The notes under the pieces: model-generated
Seen by the model: the letters and a program-made list of their open reading frames with translations, nothing else
Told to the model about the DNA's origin: nothing
Databases searched by the model: none
Shown: positions 53,799-62,210 of the stretch, in pieces
Layout: each line of letters begins with the position of its first letter
How positions within the stretch are numbered: position 1 is the stretch's first letter
Assembly (NCBI GenBank): GCA_039586815.1
Contig: JBDHJR010000008.1
Coordinates: forward strand, 43,558-107,557
Reading direction: 5' to 3'
Origin: WVYX01 sp039586815
GTDB lineage: Bacteria; Gemmatimonadota; Gemmatimonadetes; Gemmatimonadales; GWC2-71-9
Length of the DNA stretch: 64,000 bases
Position numbers and translations under genes: made by a program

Positions 53799-54290
53799 CT
53801 ACCAGAGCTTCACCTTGGGCCACCGCTTGGCCAGGTAGTAGTCGACCCCGAAGGCCCGACCCGCTGCTCCAAGCATCACGATCAATCCGATGAAGAAGAA
53901 CGCCGCGTCGTTGCTCGAGCCCATCCAGAACCAGCGTCCCTTCATGAACATGAAGTTGAGCATCATGAACGCGGCGCAGCCCGCGGCGAGGCGGGTGGCG
54001 GTTCCAGTAATCAGGGCCAGGCCGCCCAGTACCTCACCGGTCATGACCAGCGCAGCGAACAGACCAGCGTTCGGCACCACCAGGCCCTCGAGAAAGCCCT
54101 GATAGAACCCGTGCGTCACGCCGTTCGAGATATTGCGCTCGACCATGCCCACCAAACGCGGGGCGAATTCACTCTCGCCCCATAGCTTGCGCCAGCCCGA
54201 GACCAGCAGGACCACTCCGAAATACACGCGCAGCACGACGAGCAGGAGCCGTTGGACTACCTGTGACATGCTGTCCGACACGAAGCTCAT
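53799..54290 (-). CDS. DoxX family membrane protein
   Basis: 163 aa, four membrane helices. VLRVYFGVVLLVSGWRKLWG, GEVLGGLALITGTATRLAAG and FMFMKGRWFWMGSSNDAAFF follow the DoxX/DoxD-like pattern. GGAGG lies five bases before the ATG. It follows a 6-bp hairpin (CGCTGG-AACC-CCAGCG) after the HD-domain gene. Function in bacteria is unclear; links to thiol or sulfur redox have been reported for some members. Confidence 0.88.
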   Translation of the reverse strand: MSFVSDSMSQVVQRLLLVVLRVYFGVVLLVSGWRKLWGESEFAPRLVGMVERNISNGVTHGFYQGFLEGLVVPNAGLFAALVMTGEVLGGLALITGTATRLAAGCAAFMMLNFMFMKGRWFWMGSSNDAAFFFIGLIVMLGAAGRAFGVDYYLAKRWPKVKLW

Positions 54291-54351
54291 GAACTCCTCC
54301 GGGAGGTGGTTGGGAGAGAGACGTCCGAGGGGCCGCTGGGGTTCCAGCGGG

Positions 54352-55296
54352 TCAGGCGCTGTCGGCCTTCAGCAGTGAGAGCTCGACCTCCGCATCTGAG
54401 CGCCGCGGCGCAGCCGAGACCTTGCGCAGGGCGGCGACTATCTCTCGGGCGAAGGTCTTGCCGGCGCCCTTCTCGATCTCGTCGATTGCGGTCCAGGGAG
54501 CGAATGCCGGCCGCAGCGGCGTCGGCATCTGCAACGTCTCGAAGCCGTCCGCCACCGCCAGGATCTTGGTGCTGGCCGAGAACGGCAGATGGTCGATCGG
54601 CCAGTCGTCTCCCACCACGTCGTAGTACCGCTCGTACTCCTGGAGGATGTCAAAGGCCCCCCGCATGGCACCCGCCAGTGGCAACTCGCGGAACGCTCCG
54701 GGGAACTCCGACAGCAGGCGCAGCAGCCGCGGATCCCGCGGACCCACTTCGTGCAGCAGGGATGCTATCCGCAGGTTCTCGAGGTCTTCCTGGCGCAGCC
54801 CGATCTCCTTGCCCAGCAGCGTCGCCAGCTTGGCCACGCGGTGGCTGTGGCCGCGGTGCGACTTCTCGCTCGATTCGAGATGGAAGGTGAGCAGCTCGAG
54901 CACCGCCATGTAGGCCGACTTGAGGTCCTTCAAGCGCTGCTGCCGCTGGTCCGCCAACCCACCGACCACGTAGCCCGTGAGGATGAGGAAGCCGCCCCAC
55001 GGAATCAGGGTAAGCAGGATCTCCGTTGGCAGTCCGGCCGCACCCTCGAGCCCCTGCACCGCCTGGAAGAAGAGCACAAGCCCCACGATCAAGACCGACG
55101 CAGACACCGCCGCGTTGCGGCCCAGGAAGAACCCGGCCACGATGATGGGGAGGTAGTAGAAGCTGAGGAACGGGACCTTGTAGTCGACGAACCAGTGAAT
55201 CAGCAGGAGCGAGAGCACCAACACCGCCACCAGCACCTTTTCGAAGTGGACGTAGACGAACCACTTCACCGTGTCCAACCCGGAGCGCTGCGCCAT
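54352..55296 (-). CDS. Membrane protein with degenerate HD-type domain
   Basis: 314 aa from ATG 55296 (GGGAGG four bases upstream). Three or four N-terminal helices (residues 18-130) resemble histidine-kinase-style membrane sensors (FLSFYYLPIIVAGFFLGR). The C-terminal part looks like an HD or HD-GYP output domain: SHRGHSHRVAKLATLLGKEI and LRIASLLHEVG. The metal-binding His-Asp is His-Glu, and the HHE and GYP positions are not recognisable, although ILAVADGFETL remains. Hydrolysis of a cyclic dinucleotide is therefore doubtful. It may sense and bind. Confidence 0.65.
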   Translation of the reverse strand: MAQRSGLDTVKWFVYVHFEKVLVAVLVLSLLLIHWFVDYKVPFLSFYYLPIIVAGFFLGRNAAVSASVLIVGLVLFFQAVQGLEGAAGLPTEILLTLIPWGGFLILTGYVVGGLADQRQQRLKDLKSAYMAVLELLTFHLESSEKSHRGHSHRVAKLATLLGKEIGLRQEDLENLRIASLLHEVGPRDPRLLRLLSEFPGAFRELPLAGAMRGAFDILQEYERYYDVVGDDWPIDHLPFSASTKILAVADGFETLQMPTPLRPAFAPWTAIDEIEKGAGKTFAREIVAALRKVSAAPRRSDAEVELSLLKADSA

Positions 55297-55488
55297 GTGC
55301 CTCCCTGGTGGGGCGTGTCTCCCTGCTCGAGCAGGGGTCCGTGGACGCCCCCCAATGTGGGTCAAACGCGTTGTCGGTCAAGAGGTTGGGCGTTAGGCAC
55401 CCGTGATCTGCACCCGCCGGCGTGAGATTGCGCGGCGGCCGGCGCGGCTTAGTTTGTGAGCCGCAACGACCGCGCCCCACGAGGAGCC

Positions 55489-55944
55489 ATGCCCCAACCC
55501 ACTCAGCCCAAGCGACATCACCTGCTGGCCGACTTCCCCGTGGCCGAGACGATCCCGGTGCAGTGGGGCGACATGGACGCCTATGGCCATGTCAACAACA
55601 CTGTGCTGTTCCGCTACTTCGAGACCGCCCGGATAGCCTACCTGGACGCGTGCGGCTTCTTGGAGAGCTACGACCGGGATCGCGTCGGGGCGATCCTGCA
55701 CTCCACCGACTGCCGCTTCCGCCGTGCATTGATCCATCCCGACACGGTGCAGGTAGGGGGACGCGCCGTGTCCGTCGATCGCGACCGGTTCACGATGACT
55801 TACCTGGTGGTCTCCCTGGTGCACGACGATGTCGTGGCCGAGGGATCCGGTGTGGTCGTCTCGTTCGATTACGCCAAGAGGGAGAAGACGGCGCTGCCCG
55901 AGGCAGTGCGCCAGGGGATCGAAGAGCTGGAGCGGAGTAGTTAG
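55489..55944 (+). CDS. Acyl-CoA thioesterase, 4HBT hotdog family
   Basis: 151 aa from ATG 55489; an in-frame GTG at 55456 is possible but adds non-conserved residues. WGDMDAYGHVNNTVLFRYFE holds the catalytic Asp of the YbgC/FadM type, and ARIAYLDACGF follows. Acyl chain preference unknown. Divergent from the HD-domain gene and convergent with the 111-aa gene that follows. Confidence 0.9.
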   Translation: MPQPTQPKRHHLLADFPVAETIPVQWGDMDAYGHVNNTVLFRYFETARIAYLDACGFLESYDRDRVGAILHSTDCRFRRALIHPDTVQVGGRAVSVDRDRFTMTYLVVSLVHDDVVAEGSGVVVSFDYAKREKTALPEAVRQGIEELERSS

Positions 55945-55947
55945 GGG

Positions 55948-56283
55948 TTACAGCAGCCCGGACTTCGCGGCACCCCACAGCTTGTACAGCCGGTCGAAAC
56001 CGTTCTGCAGAATGTCCACCGACTGCGGGCTGGGCTCGGCGCGGGCCGCGGTGAGCAACTCGTTGCAGATCTTGGGCATCTCGCGGCGGCCCTTGGCGGA
56101 CGACTCTCGCTTGACCTGCTCGAGAATCTCGATGATGCGCTGCCGCGTGGGACCGTCGTCGGGCGCCTGCCACAGGAAGGTCGCGGCGTCGCGGCCCTCC
56201 AGGATGGCCTGCCCCGTCTGGTCGAGCAGCGGCTCGCTCTTGCGCTCCTTGCGGTCCGGGCCTCGTTCGTCGCCGTTGTGCAT
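55948..56283 (-). CDS. Conserved-looking hypothetical protein
   Basis: 111 aa, cytoplasmic, mostly helical. I do not recognise a family. A charged N-terminus leads into helices: TRQRIIEILEQVKRESSAKG and QSVDILQNGFDRLYKLWGAAK. The size and a repeated helical pattern recall small Hpt-like or four-helix proteins, but no phosphorylatable His motif is visible. Its stop is three bases from the thioesterase stop, tail to tail. Confidence 0.6.
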   Translation of the reverse strand: MHNGDERGPDRKERKSEPLLDQTGQAILEGRDAATFLWQAPDDGPTRQRIIEILEQVKRESSAKGRREMPKICNELLTAARAEPSPQSVDILQNGFDRLYKLWGAAKSGLL

Positions 56284-56402
56284 GGGCTCAAGCTAGCCAC
56301 GGACCCATCGAGGTGACAGTGCACCCCATCACCTCTCGTGTGTGACGCCAGGCTCCGAGGCAGCCCTTCCCCGCTGGGGCGCGGCACCTCAGTTTCCGAG
56401 CC

Positions 56403-57956
56403 ATGATCCGGCGGAACCTCATCACGCTGACGCTGGCGGTAGTGTCTCTGTGCGGAGTGGCGCGTGCACAGACACTTCCTCCCGGCAGCGTATCGTCACA
56501 CTACCTGAGTGTGGGCCACTGGGCGTACCGCTACGTGGACCTTCTGGTCGCGCGCGGCAAGCTCACCTCGCTCCAGCCACTGGTACAGCCGTACCGCCGC
56601 ATCGACGTCGTGCGGGCCGTACAGGCGGCCCAGGGTGGCCAACTGGACGACACCGAGCGTGCCTGGCTCGCGGTGCTCGAGGAAGAGTTTGGCGCCGAGC
56701 TCGCCGCCGCGGCTGCCGACACGGCGAAGGCGTACTTGAGGGCGGCAGTCGACGGCGGTGCCACCGGCGTCACGAGCCGGCACCGCGACCTGCGACGCCC
56801 GGAAGGCGACCCCACGGCCTTCCCCTTTGTCCAGGCTGGGCTCGCAGCGGACTTCCCCTTGGTCACCGCGGCTCTGCGATTCCGCTGGGACCGCTGGTAC
56901 TTGAATGATCCGCAGTTCCCCGACGGCGTCGGTGAGGATCACTCGTCTTCGGCGAGCGGGGTCAGCTTCCAGGGGCGGGTGGAGGAGGGGTACGCGGAGC
57001 TGCAGATCCCCTACTTCCGCCTGCTCGCCGGTCGCCTGTATCGAAACTGGGGACTCCCGCGCCAGCAGGGAATGCTGATCTCGTCCTACCCCTACAGCTA
57101 CGACCAAATCGGCTACCGCATCGGCACCGACAAGCTCAGCGTCACGGGGTTCGTGGCGCAGCTCGACGAGTGGGAGGGCAGCATCAAGCGCTGGCATTCG
57201 GCGCACCGCCTCGACTGGCGCATCAACGATCGATTCGCGCTGGCGCTGGGTGAGACCACCGTGTACGGAGGGGAGAACCGCAGCTTCGACTTCCGCCAGT
57301 CGTTGCCCATTGCCGTTTGGCTCGTGGGAGGCTGGGGCCAGGACTACCGGGAGGGCCCCAACTCCAACAACAGCTTCTTCGAACTGGAGTTCTGGGGACG
57401 CCCGATCCCGGCCCTCACGCTGTATGGCGAGATCATGATCGACGACTTCCCCACCGGCGGCGGGCAGCCTGGCTGGGGCCTGGCGGCCGGGATTCAGCTC
57501 CCACACCTGGGCTCCACCACCGCACTGCGACTGGATTACACGCTGGTGACCGCCTTCACGTATCGCTCCCCGGTCGCCGACTACGAACGCTACACATTCC
57601 GCGACCTCGGGCTGGGACACGACCTGGCCGACTTCGACCAACTGGTCGCGCAGCTCGACTGGTTTCCCCATCGCCGGCTGTTGCTCTCGCCGCAAGTGCT
57701 GCTGCTGCGCAGGGGAGAGGGCAACATCCTCGATCCATGGGACCCGAGCGAGCAGCCCGCCATCTTCCTGGGCCAGGTCGAGACCACGCTGCGCCTCGCA
57801 TTGGGGGGCCAGTGGCGCGTTCCCCTGGCTTGGATCGAGTGGAATCTGGGAGAGAACTTTGTGTGGAACGCCGATCACCAGCCCGGCGTGAACACGACCG
57901 AGTTCGTGGCTCAGCTAAAGGCTATGCTGACCTGGCGGACCTGGGGGCGCCTCTAG
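56403..57956 (+). CDS. Outer-membrane barrel protein, Wzi-like
   Basis: 517 aa. Signal peptide with predicted cleavage at ARA-Q (residue 22). After an N-terminal segment HWAYRYVDLLVARGKL that reads like an SLH-type or periplasmic entry region, the protein alternates short beta strands with aromatic ends (RFRWDRWYLND, LLAGRLYRNWGLPRQQGM, FFELEFWGRP), as in the capsule-assembly Wzi/OprB-like barrels. No capsule genes are nearby. Its last 35 bases overlap the PP2C gene tail to tail. Confidence 0.6.
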   Translation: MIRRNLITLTLAVVSLCGVARAQTLPPGSVSSHYLSVGHWAYRYVDLLVARGKLTSLQPLVQPYRRIDVVRAVQAAQGGQLDDTERAWLAVLEEEFGAELAAAAADTAKAYLRAAVDGGATGVTSRHRDLRRPEGDPTAFPFVQAGLAADFPLVTAALRFRWDRWYLNDPQFPDGVGEDHSSSASGVSFQGRVEEGYAELQIPYFRLLAGRLYRNWGLPRQQGMLISSYPYSYDQIGYRIGTDKLSVTGFVAQLDEWEGSIKRWHSAHRLDWRINDRFALALGETTVYGGENRSFDFRQSLPIAVWLVGGWGQDYREGPNSNNSFFELEFWGRPIPALTLYGEIMIDDFPTGGGQPGWGLAAGIQLPHLGSTTALRLDYTLVTAFTYRSPVADYERYTFRDLGLGHDLADFDQLVAQLDWFPHRRLLLSPQVLLLRRGEGNILDPWDPSEQPAIFLGQVETTLRLALGGQWRVPLAWIEWNLGENFVWNADHQPGVNTTEFVAQLKAMLTWRTWGRL

Positions 57957-58827
57957 GCCTCAGCCGTCCCACGACGATGGTGATGTTGTCGCTCCCGCCA
58001 GCGTCGAGCGCGTCCTGCAGCAGATCCTCACAAACCTGTTTCGCCGACTTCATGCCGGCGAGTCGCTCACGAATGCGCTCGTCGGATACGTGCTTGGTGA
58101 GCCCGTCGCTGCACAGCAGCCCCACGTGCTGCCACGCCTGATCGATGCGCGTCACGACCGGAGCGCTCTCGCTGCCGCCGATCGCGCTGGACAGCACGTG
58201 CGCCCAGCGGCTGCTGTCGGCATCCGCCCGGGTGAGCACCCCTTGATCCACCAGCTCCTGCGCCATGGTCTGGTCGCGCGTGATCTGGGTCAGCACTCCG
58301 TCACGGAAGAAGTAGCACCTGCTGTCCCCCACCTGGAGCAGGTAGGCCTGGGGCCACACGCCCAACCACAGAGTCAGCGTGGTGGCCATACCGGCGCGGC
58401 TGGGATCTTCCGCGGCCTTCTCCACCACACTCACGTGAGATTGCATGGCCGCTTCGTGCAGCGCATCGAGGAACGCACCCTCGTTGCTACTGTCCACGTC
58501 GTAGTAGCAGCGCATGCTCTGCGTTACGTACTGGGCGATCGCTTCGATGGCCGTCCGGCTCGCTTCCTCGCCCTTCCGCCCGCTCCCCACACCGTCCGCC
58601 ACCATGGCGAGATACGCCAGCCGCTCGTCCGCCGGCGAGAACTGCCCCGAGTCCGGCAGGCTCGAGAAGTGAATCTCCATGCGCTTGCGCAGCGAGCTGA
58701 CCAGGAAGTGATCCTGGTTGGACTCCCGTACCTTCCCCGTGTGGGTGAGGCCGTAGGCGTCGATCTGCCCGGGGAGAGGCGTGCGCTCGCCGGTGTCGAC
58801 GGAGGCGGTTGGATCGGGTGACGTCAT
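57922..58827 (-). CDS. PP2C-type serine/threonine phosphatase
   Basis: 301 aa, soluble, PPM family. Motifs: THTGKVRESNQDHF, MVADGVGSGRKGEEAS with metal-binding Asp, LLQVGDSRCYFF, ITRDQTMAQELV, LLCSDGLTKHV and GGSDNITIVV. It should reverse Hanks-kinase phosphorylation. It is the third gene of an operon that begins next to tRNA-Leu; only two bases separate it from the zinc-ribbon gene. A Ser/Thr kinase is encoded at 34.9 kb. Confidence 0.93.
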   Translation of the reverse strand: MTSPDPTASVDTGERTPLPGQIDAYGLTHTGKVRESNQDHFLVSSLRKRMEIHFSSLPDSGQFSPADERLAYLAMVADGVGSGRKGEEASRTAIEAIAQYVTQSMRCYYDVDSSNEGAFLDALHEAAMQSHVSVVEKAAEDPSRAGMATTLTLWLGVWPQAYLLQVGDSRCYFFRDGVLTQITRDQTMAQELVDQGVLTRADADSSRWAHVLSSAIGGSESAPVVTRIDQAWQHVGLLCSDGLTKHVSDERIRERLAGMKSAKQVCEDLLQDALDAGGSDNITIVVGRLRPRGAPRSARSA

Positions 58828-58829
58828 TT

Positions 58830-59309
58830 CTATGGCTTGATCTGATCGCGTTGCTTGGCCAGGAGTCGCTCGGCGAAGTCGACTCTCTCTTCCAGATCCG
58901 CCACCTGGTCGGCCTGCATCTGCGCCAGCTCTTCCATCTGCGCGCGGTGGCGCTGCTCCATCGTGGCGACGCGCTCCTCGAAGCCCACGGCGCTACCTAT
59001 GCCGAGTTGACCGGTCCGCGCACGGATCCAAACGGGGATCGAGGACCCTGCAATGAGGATTGCACCTATCGCCGCGGCGCTCGATTCCTCCTCGCCGACC
59101 CCCACGCCGAACAGCACGGCGCCGATCGTCAACCTCCCGAGAATCTGCAAGGCAAGCTTCGCTCGCTCCTGCCTCTTGCGCCGCACAACGGCGCGGTCCG
59201 GTTGGGAGCGCGTCCCCGTCGCATTTGGGAAGCCGCACGCCGGACACGTCAGTGCACTGCTGGAGACCTCACGGCGGCATTCCGGACATTCGATCAGAGC
59301 CATCGTCAC
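58830..59309 (-). CDS. Zinc-ribbon membrane protein with coiled coil
   Basis: 159 aa. N-terminal zinc ribbon ECPECRREVSSSALTCPACG (C-x2-C, C-x2-C), a basic stretch, two hydrophobic segments (about residues 55-72 and 78-95), then a coiled coil ending LEERVDFAERLLAKQRDQ. The DFAERLL motif recurs in the preceding gene. GTG 59309 overlaps that gene's stop (GTGA); ATG 59303 is the alternative. Function unknown; association with PP2C suggests signalling or envelope stress. Confidence 0.75.
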   Translation of the reverse strand: MTMALIECPECRREVSSSALTCPACGFPNATGTRSQPDRAVVRRKRQERAKLALQILGRLTIGAVLFGVGVGEEESSAAAIGAILIAGSSIPVWIRARTGQLGIGSAVGFEERVATMEQRHRAQMEELAQMQADQVADLEERVDFAERLLAKQRDQIKP

Positions 59310-59581
59310 CCACTCTTTCCGACCTGTGGTGCGCGCCCGGCGGTGAGCAGCCGCTCCGCAAAGTCGAGGCGCTCCTGAGTCTCGGCCAGCTGCGCTCGTG
59401 TGTCGTCGAGGTCGTCACGTAGCGTATCCACGGCCGTCGCCAACTCAGCGCTGCTGCCTTGCGCCTCCAGCTCCTTCTTCTTGAGCTTGAAATGGACCAG
59501 CGCCCACACGGTCGAGGCCGCGGTCCCGGTGAACGCGAGGGCGCCCATAACGATACTGACCATCAGAACGTCAGGCGTCAT
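59306..59581 (-). CDS. Small membrane protein with coiled coil (PspB-like layout)
   Basis: 91 aa from ATG 59581. One membrane helix (about residues 7-27), a short basic KLKKKELE turn, then a coiled coil ending TQERLDFAERLLTAGR. The layout, one helix then a coil, recalls PspB-type phage-shock proteins, but I do not assign it. It starts 21 bases after the tRNA-Leu 3' end, with no terminator between. Confidence 0.7.
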   Translation of the reverse strand: MTPDVLMVSIVMGALAFTGTAASTVWALVHFKLKKKELEAQGSSAELATAVDTLRDDLDDTRAQLAETQERLDFAERLLTAGRAPQVGKSG

Positions 59582-59602
59582 GTTGTCTCCAAGGTCCGTC
59601 CA

Positions 59603-59687
59603 TGCCCGGGGTGGGATTCGAACCCACACGGGGTTTTACCCCAAGGGATTTTAAGTCCCTTGCGTCTGCCCATTCCGCCACCCGGGC
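59603..59687 (-). tRNA. tRNA-Leu (anticodon UAA)
   Basis: 85 nt, class II with a long variable arm (TGGGGTAAAACCCCG). Acceptor GCCCGGG/CCCGGGC, anticodon stem AGGGA/TCCCT with loop CTTAAAA, T arm GTGGG-TTCGAAT-CCCAC. The discriminator A is at 59603; CCA is not encoded. Confidence 0.97.
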
Positions 59688-59836
59688 CTTGGAACCTAAC
59701 ATCGCACTGCGCCAGGCGTTGGGGAAGCCAACACGCTTGACGCGGACCACGGCACTCCACACCTTACTCGCCGTCGAGTCGAGCCGAGATCCCTGGGCTC
59801 CGACCGACTCACTCACACCATTGGCGGAGGCGTCGC

Positions 59837-60256
59837 ATGGCACTCTCCCGCAACGCGGCGAACACCATCGTAGCGGTCATCGTACTCGTCGGGTTCGCCG
59901 CCATGGGGGGCATCATCTGGTATGTGGAGGAGCCCGGCCTGCGGCTTCCGCTGGCGCTCCTTGCGATGATCCCCGTGATGTGGGCGCTCGTCTGGGCGTC
60001 CAGGAAGGGGCTCGCTGAGGAGTTCCAGCCCCCGCCCATGCACAAGCGGCGCTACCTCAAGCTCCGCTCCAAGGTGAAGATGATGATCGACGAGATCACT
60101 CGTCTCCACTGGACCATCGTGGACGGGCGCCGCGGCTTGAGGCCCGCATCCGAGGTGCAGAAGGAAGCCGACCAAATCGAGGATCGGCTGCACAAGATGA
60201 TCGGCGACCTGCGGGAAAGCGCCGGAGACATTGCCCCGGGTGAGGACTGGGACTAG
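59837..60256 (+). CDS. Small membrane protein of unknown function
   Basis: 139 aa. Two hydrophobic helices (residues 8-29 and 36-54) followed by a charged helical cytoplasmic region (LRSKVKMMIDEITRLHW). No family recognised. Followed 39 bases later by a strong hairpin and then the ClC gene. The 149 bases before it, up to the tRNA, hold no gene I can support. Confidence 0.65.
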   Translation: MALSRNAANTIVAVIVLVGFAAMGGIIWYVEEPGLRLPLALLAMIPVMWALVWASRKGLAEEFQPPPMHKRRYLKLRSKVKMMIDEITRLHWTIVDGRRGLRPASEVQKEADQIEDRLHKMIGDLRESAGDIAPGEDWD

Positions 60257-60294
60257 ATCGGCGTCGGGGGTCCGAAGCGTGACCCACGAATGCT

Positions 60295-60326
60295 CGCAAA
60301 CGGCGTCCCTATGGGCGCCGTTTGCG
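60295..60326 (+). terminator. Long hairpin before the ClC gene
   Basis: Perfect 11-bp stem CGCAAACGGCG / CGCCGTTTGCG, extendable by CCC-TAT-GGG inside the loop, then TTATCTT. It ends 16 bases before the ClC ATG, so it may terminate the upstream gene or act in the ClC leader. Confidence 0.55.
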
Positions 60327-60342
60327 TTATCTTCCGCCCGCC

Positions 60343-62136
60343 ATGCCTGACCTAGCGCGCCTCCGCGTGTGGCAGCGCGCCGTCTCAGCACGGGTCTCCG
60401 GCTGGGCCGACGTCCTGATCTCCCAGCTCCCCCGGCTAGGCATCGACGAGAACGCTCTGCTACTGGCGTTCGCGGTCGCCATCGGGACCGCGGTGGGCCT
60501 CTCGGTAATCGTCTTCTACAAGCTCATCGACCTGGCGCAGGCCGGTGCCCTGACAGCCGTGGGGAGGCTCACGGGCATCGGCAGCCTCGCCATCGTGCTG
60601 GTCGTTGTGGCCGGGCTGAGCCTCACACGGTTCCTCGTGCGGTACGGCGCCAACGACTCGGACGGCGAGAACATCCCCGACGTGATGCGCGCGGTGGCCA
60701 AGCGCGGCGGCATGCTGCACACCTGGCCGGTCATGGTGAAGACGGCGGGCGCCGCGATCGCCATCGGCACCGGGGGCTCGGTGGGTGCCGAGGGTCCCGT
60801 CGCAGTTGCAGGCTCGGGCCTGGGGTCCAAGATCGGGCGCTTCTTCCGCTCGGGGCCCGAGCGGCTGCGGTTGCTGGTCGCGTGTGGCGCCGCGGCCGGC
60901 ATCTCAGCGGCATTCAACGCGCCGATCGCCGGGGTGTTCTTCTCGCTGGAGAAGGTGATCGGGAGCTTCGGTGTGCGCGCGTTCCCGCCGGTGCTCGTCG
61001 CCAGCGTGATCGCGGCCGCCATCTCGCGGGCCGCGTTCGGCGACTCGCCCGTGATCGAGATACCGACCGAGTACGGTGTGGGTGACGCGAGCGAGCTGTT
61101 GCTGTACGCGCTGCTCGGCGTCGTGACCGGCGTCGTGGCCGTGCTGTACACCCGGGGCGTGTACTGGATGCAGGACCTCCTGGGGAAGATCAAAGGCATC
61201 TGGCCGCAGGTGCTGGTGGGCGCCCTGCTGGTCGGAGCGCTGGACGTGGTGTTCAAGGCTGACCTGTGGGGCCACGGACACGAGACGCTTTCCATCGAGA
61301 TCATTGGTGAGCGAACCGGCTACTTCCTCGTGGGCCTGGCTCTCGCCAAGATCGTGGTGACGGCGGCTACCTTGGCAGTGACCCGCGCCGGAGGCGTGTT
61401 CACGCCCGCCCTGTTCATCGGGGCCACCCTGGCGGGTGGGCTTGCCGCGTCCGCCGCCCAGTTCATTCCCGGGTTCACCATCGCGCCCGAGGCGTTCGCG
61501 TTGGTCGGCATGGCCGGCCTGGTGGCCGGGAGTACCCACGCTCCCCTCACCGCCATCATGATCGTGTTCGAGATGACGAGCGATTACGCCCTGATTCTCC
61601 CGCTCATGCTGTGCGGAGCGGTCGCGTACATTACCGCGCGGCGTATCTACCCCGAGTCGATCTACTCCGAGTGGCTGGTACGGCGCGGCGAGAGCATTCA
61701 CTTGGGGCGGGACACCGAGGTGATGCAGCGGCTGCGGGTGCGCGACTCATACAACCACAACCCACAGGTCATCGGCGAGGCGGCAACCGTACCGCAGATT
61801 CTGCAGGCGATCGGCTCGAGCCCTCAGATCGAGTTCCCCGTGATGGACGAGGAGCTGCACCTGGTGGGCATGATCACCTACGCCGACCTGCGCACCGTGC
61901 TGTCCGACGCGGACCGCTACGCGGCGGTTGTGCTCGCGGGGGATCTGGCCAGTCTGAGCTTCGAGCGCGTGACACGGGACGACACACTGGCCACGGCGCT
62001 CCAGAAGCTGGCGGTGCGCGGCAGCCACTACATCCCCGTGGTGGAGTCGGAGGGATCCGATCGTCTGGTGGGGGTTATCGGGCGTCAGGAGATCCTTGCA
62101 GCCTACGATCGTGAGCTGCTGCGAGAGCGGGATTGA
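60343..62136 (+). CDS. ClC-type chloride channel/transporter with two CBS domains
   Basis: 597 aa from ATG 60343. Selectivity blocks: GGSVGAEGPVAVAGSGLGSK (keeping the GxEGP gating glutamate), and GGVFTPALFIGATLAGG (GxFxP). HAPLTAIMIVFEMTSDY is the usual late block. About ten membrane helices are followed by two CBS domains in the last 150 residues (first near VPQILQAIGSSPQIEF, second near ATALQKLAVRGSHYIPVV), which often bind adenine nucleotides. Channel versus Cl-/H+ exchanger cannot be told from this alone. Confidence 0.92.
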   Translation: MPDLARLRVWQRAVSARVSGWADVLISQLPRLGIDENALLLAFAVAIGTAVGLSVIVFYKLIDLAQAGALTAVGRLTGIGSLAIVLVVVAGLSLTRFLVRYGANDSDGENIPDVMRAVAKRGGMLHTWPVMVKTAGAAIAIGTGGSVGAEGPVAVAGSGLGSKIGRFFRSGPERLRLLVACGAAAGISAAFNAPIAGVFFSLEKVIGSFGVRAFPPVLVASVIAAAISRAAFGDSPVIEIPTEYGVGDASELLLYALLGVVTGVVAVLYTRGVYWMQDLLGKIKGIWPQVLVGALLVGALDVVFKADLWGHGHETLSIEIIGERTGYFLVGLALAKIVVTAATLAVTRAGGVFTPALFIGATLAGGLAASAAQFIPGFTIAPEAFALVGMAGLVAGSTHAPLTAIMIVFEMTSDYALILPLMLCGAVAYITARRIYPESIYSEWLVRRGESIHLGRDTEVMQRLRVRDSYNHNPQVIGEAATVPQILQAIGSSPQIEFPVMDEELHLVGMITYADLRTVLSDADRYAAVVLAGDLASLSFERVTRDDTLATALQKLAVRGSHYIPVVESEGSDRLVGVIGRQEILAAYDRELLRERD

Positions 62137-62152
62137 GGCCGCCTCAGGTTCG

Positions 62153-62181
62153 TTGACATTCCCGGGACCCCGGGATAACGT
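62153..62181 (+). promoter_or_regulatory. Candidate fadL promoter
   Basis: TTGACA (62153-62158), 17-base spacer containing CCCGGG-A-CCCCGGG, then TAACGT (62176-62181). The -35 is perfect; the -10 is weak. The spacer repeat could be an operator. Confidence 0.45.
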
Positions 62182-62210
62182 CGCCAGACTACTCAATTGG
62201 CAGGATTCCT

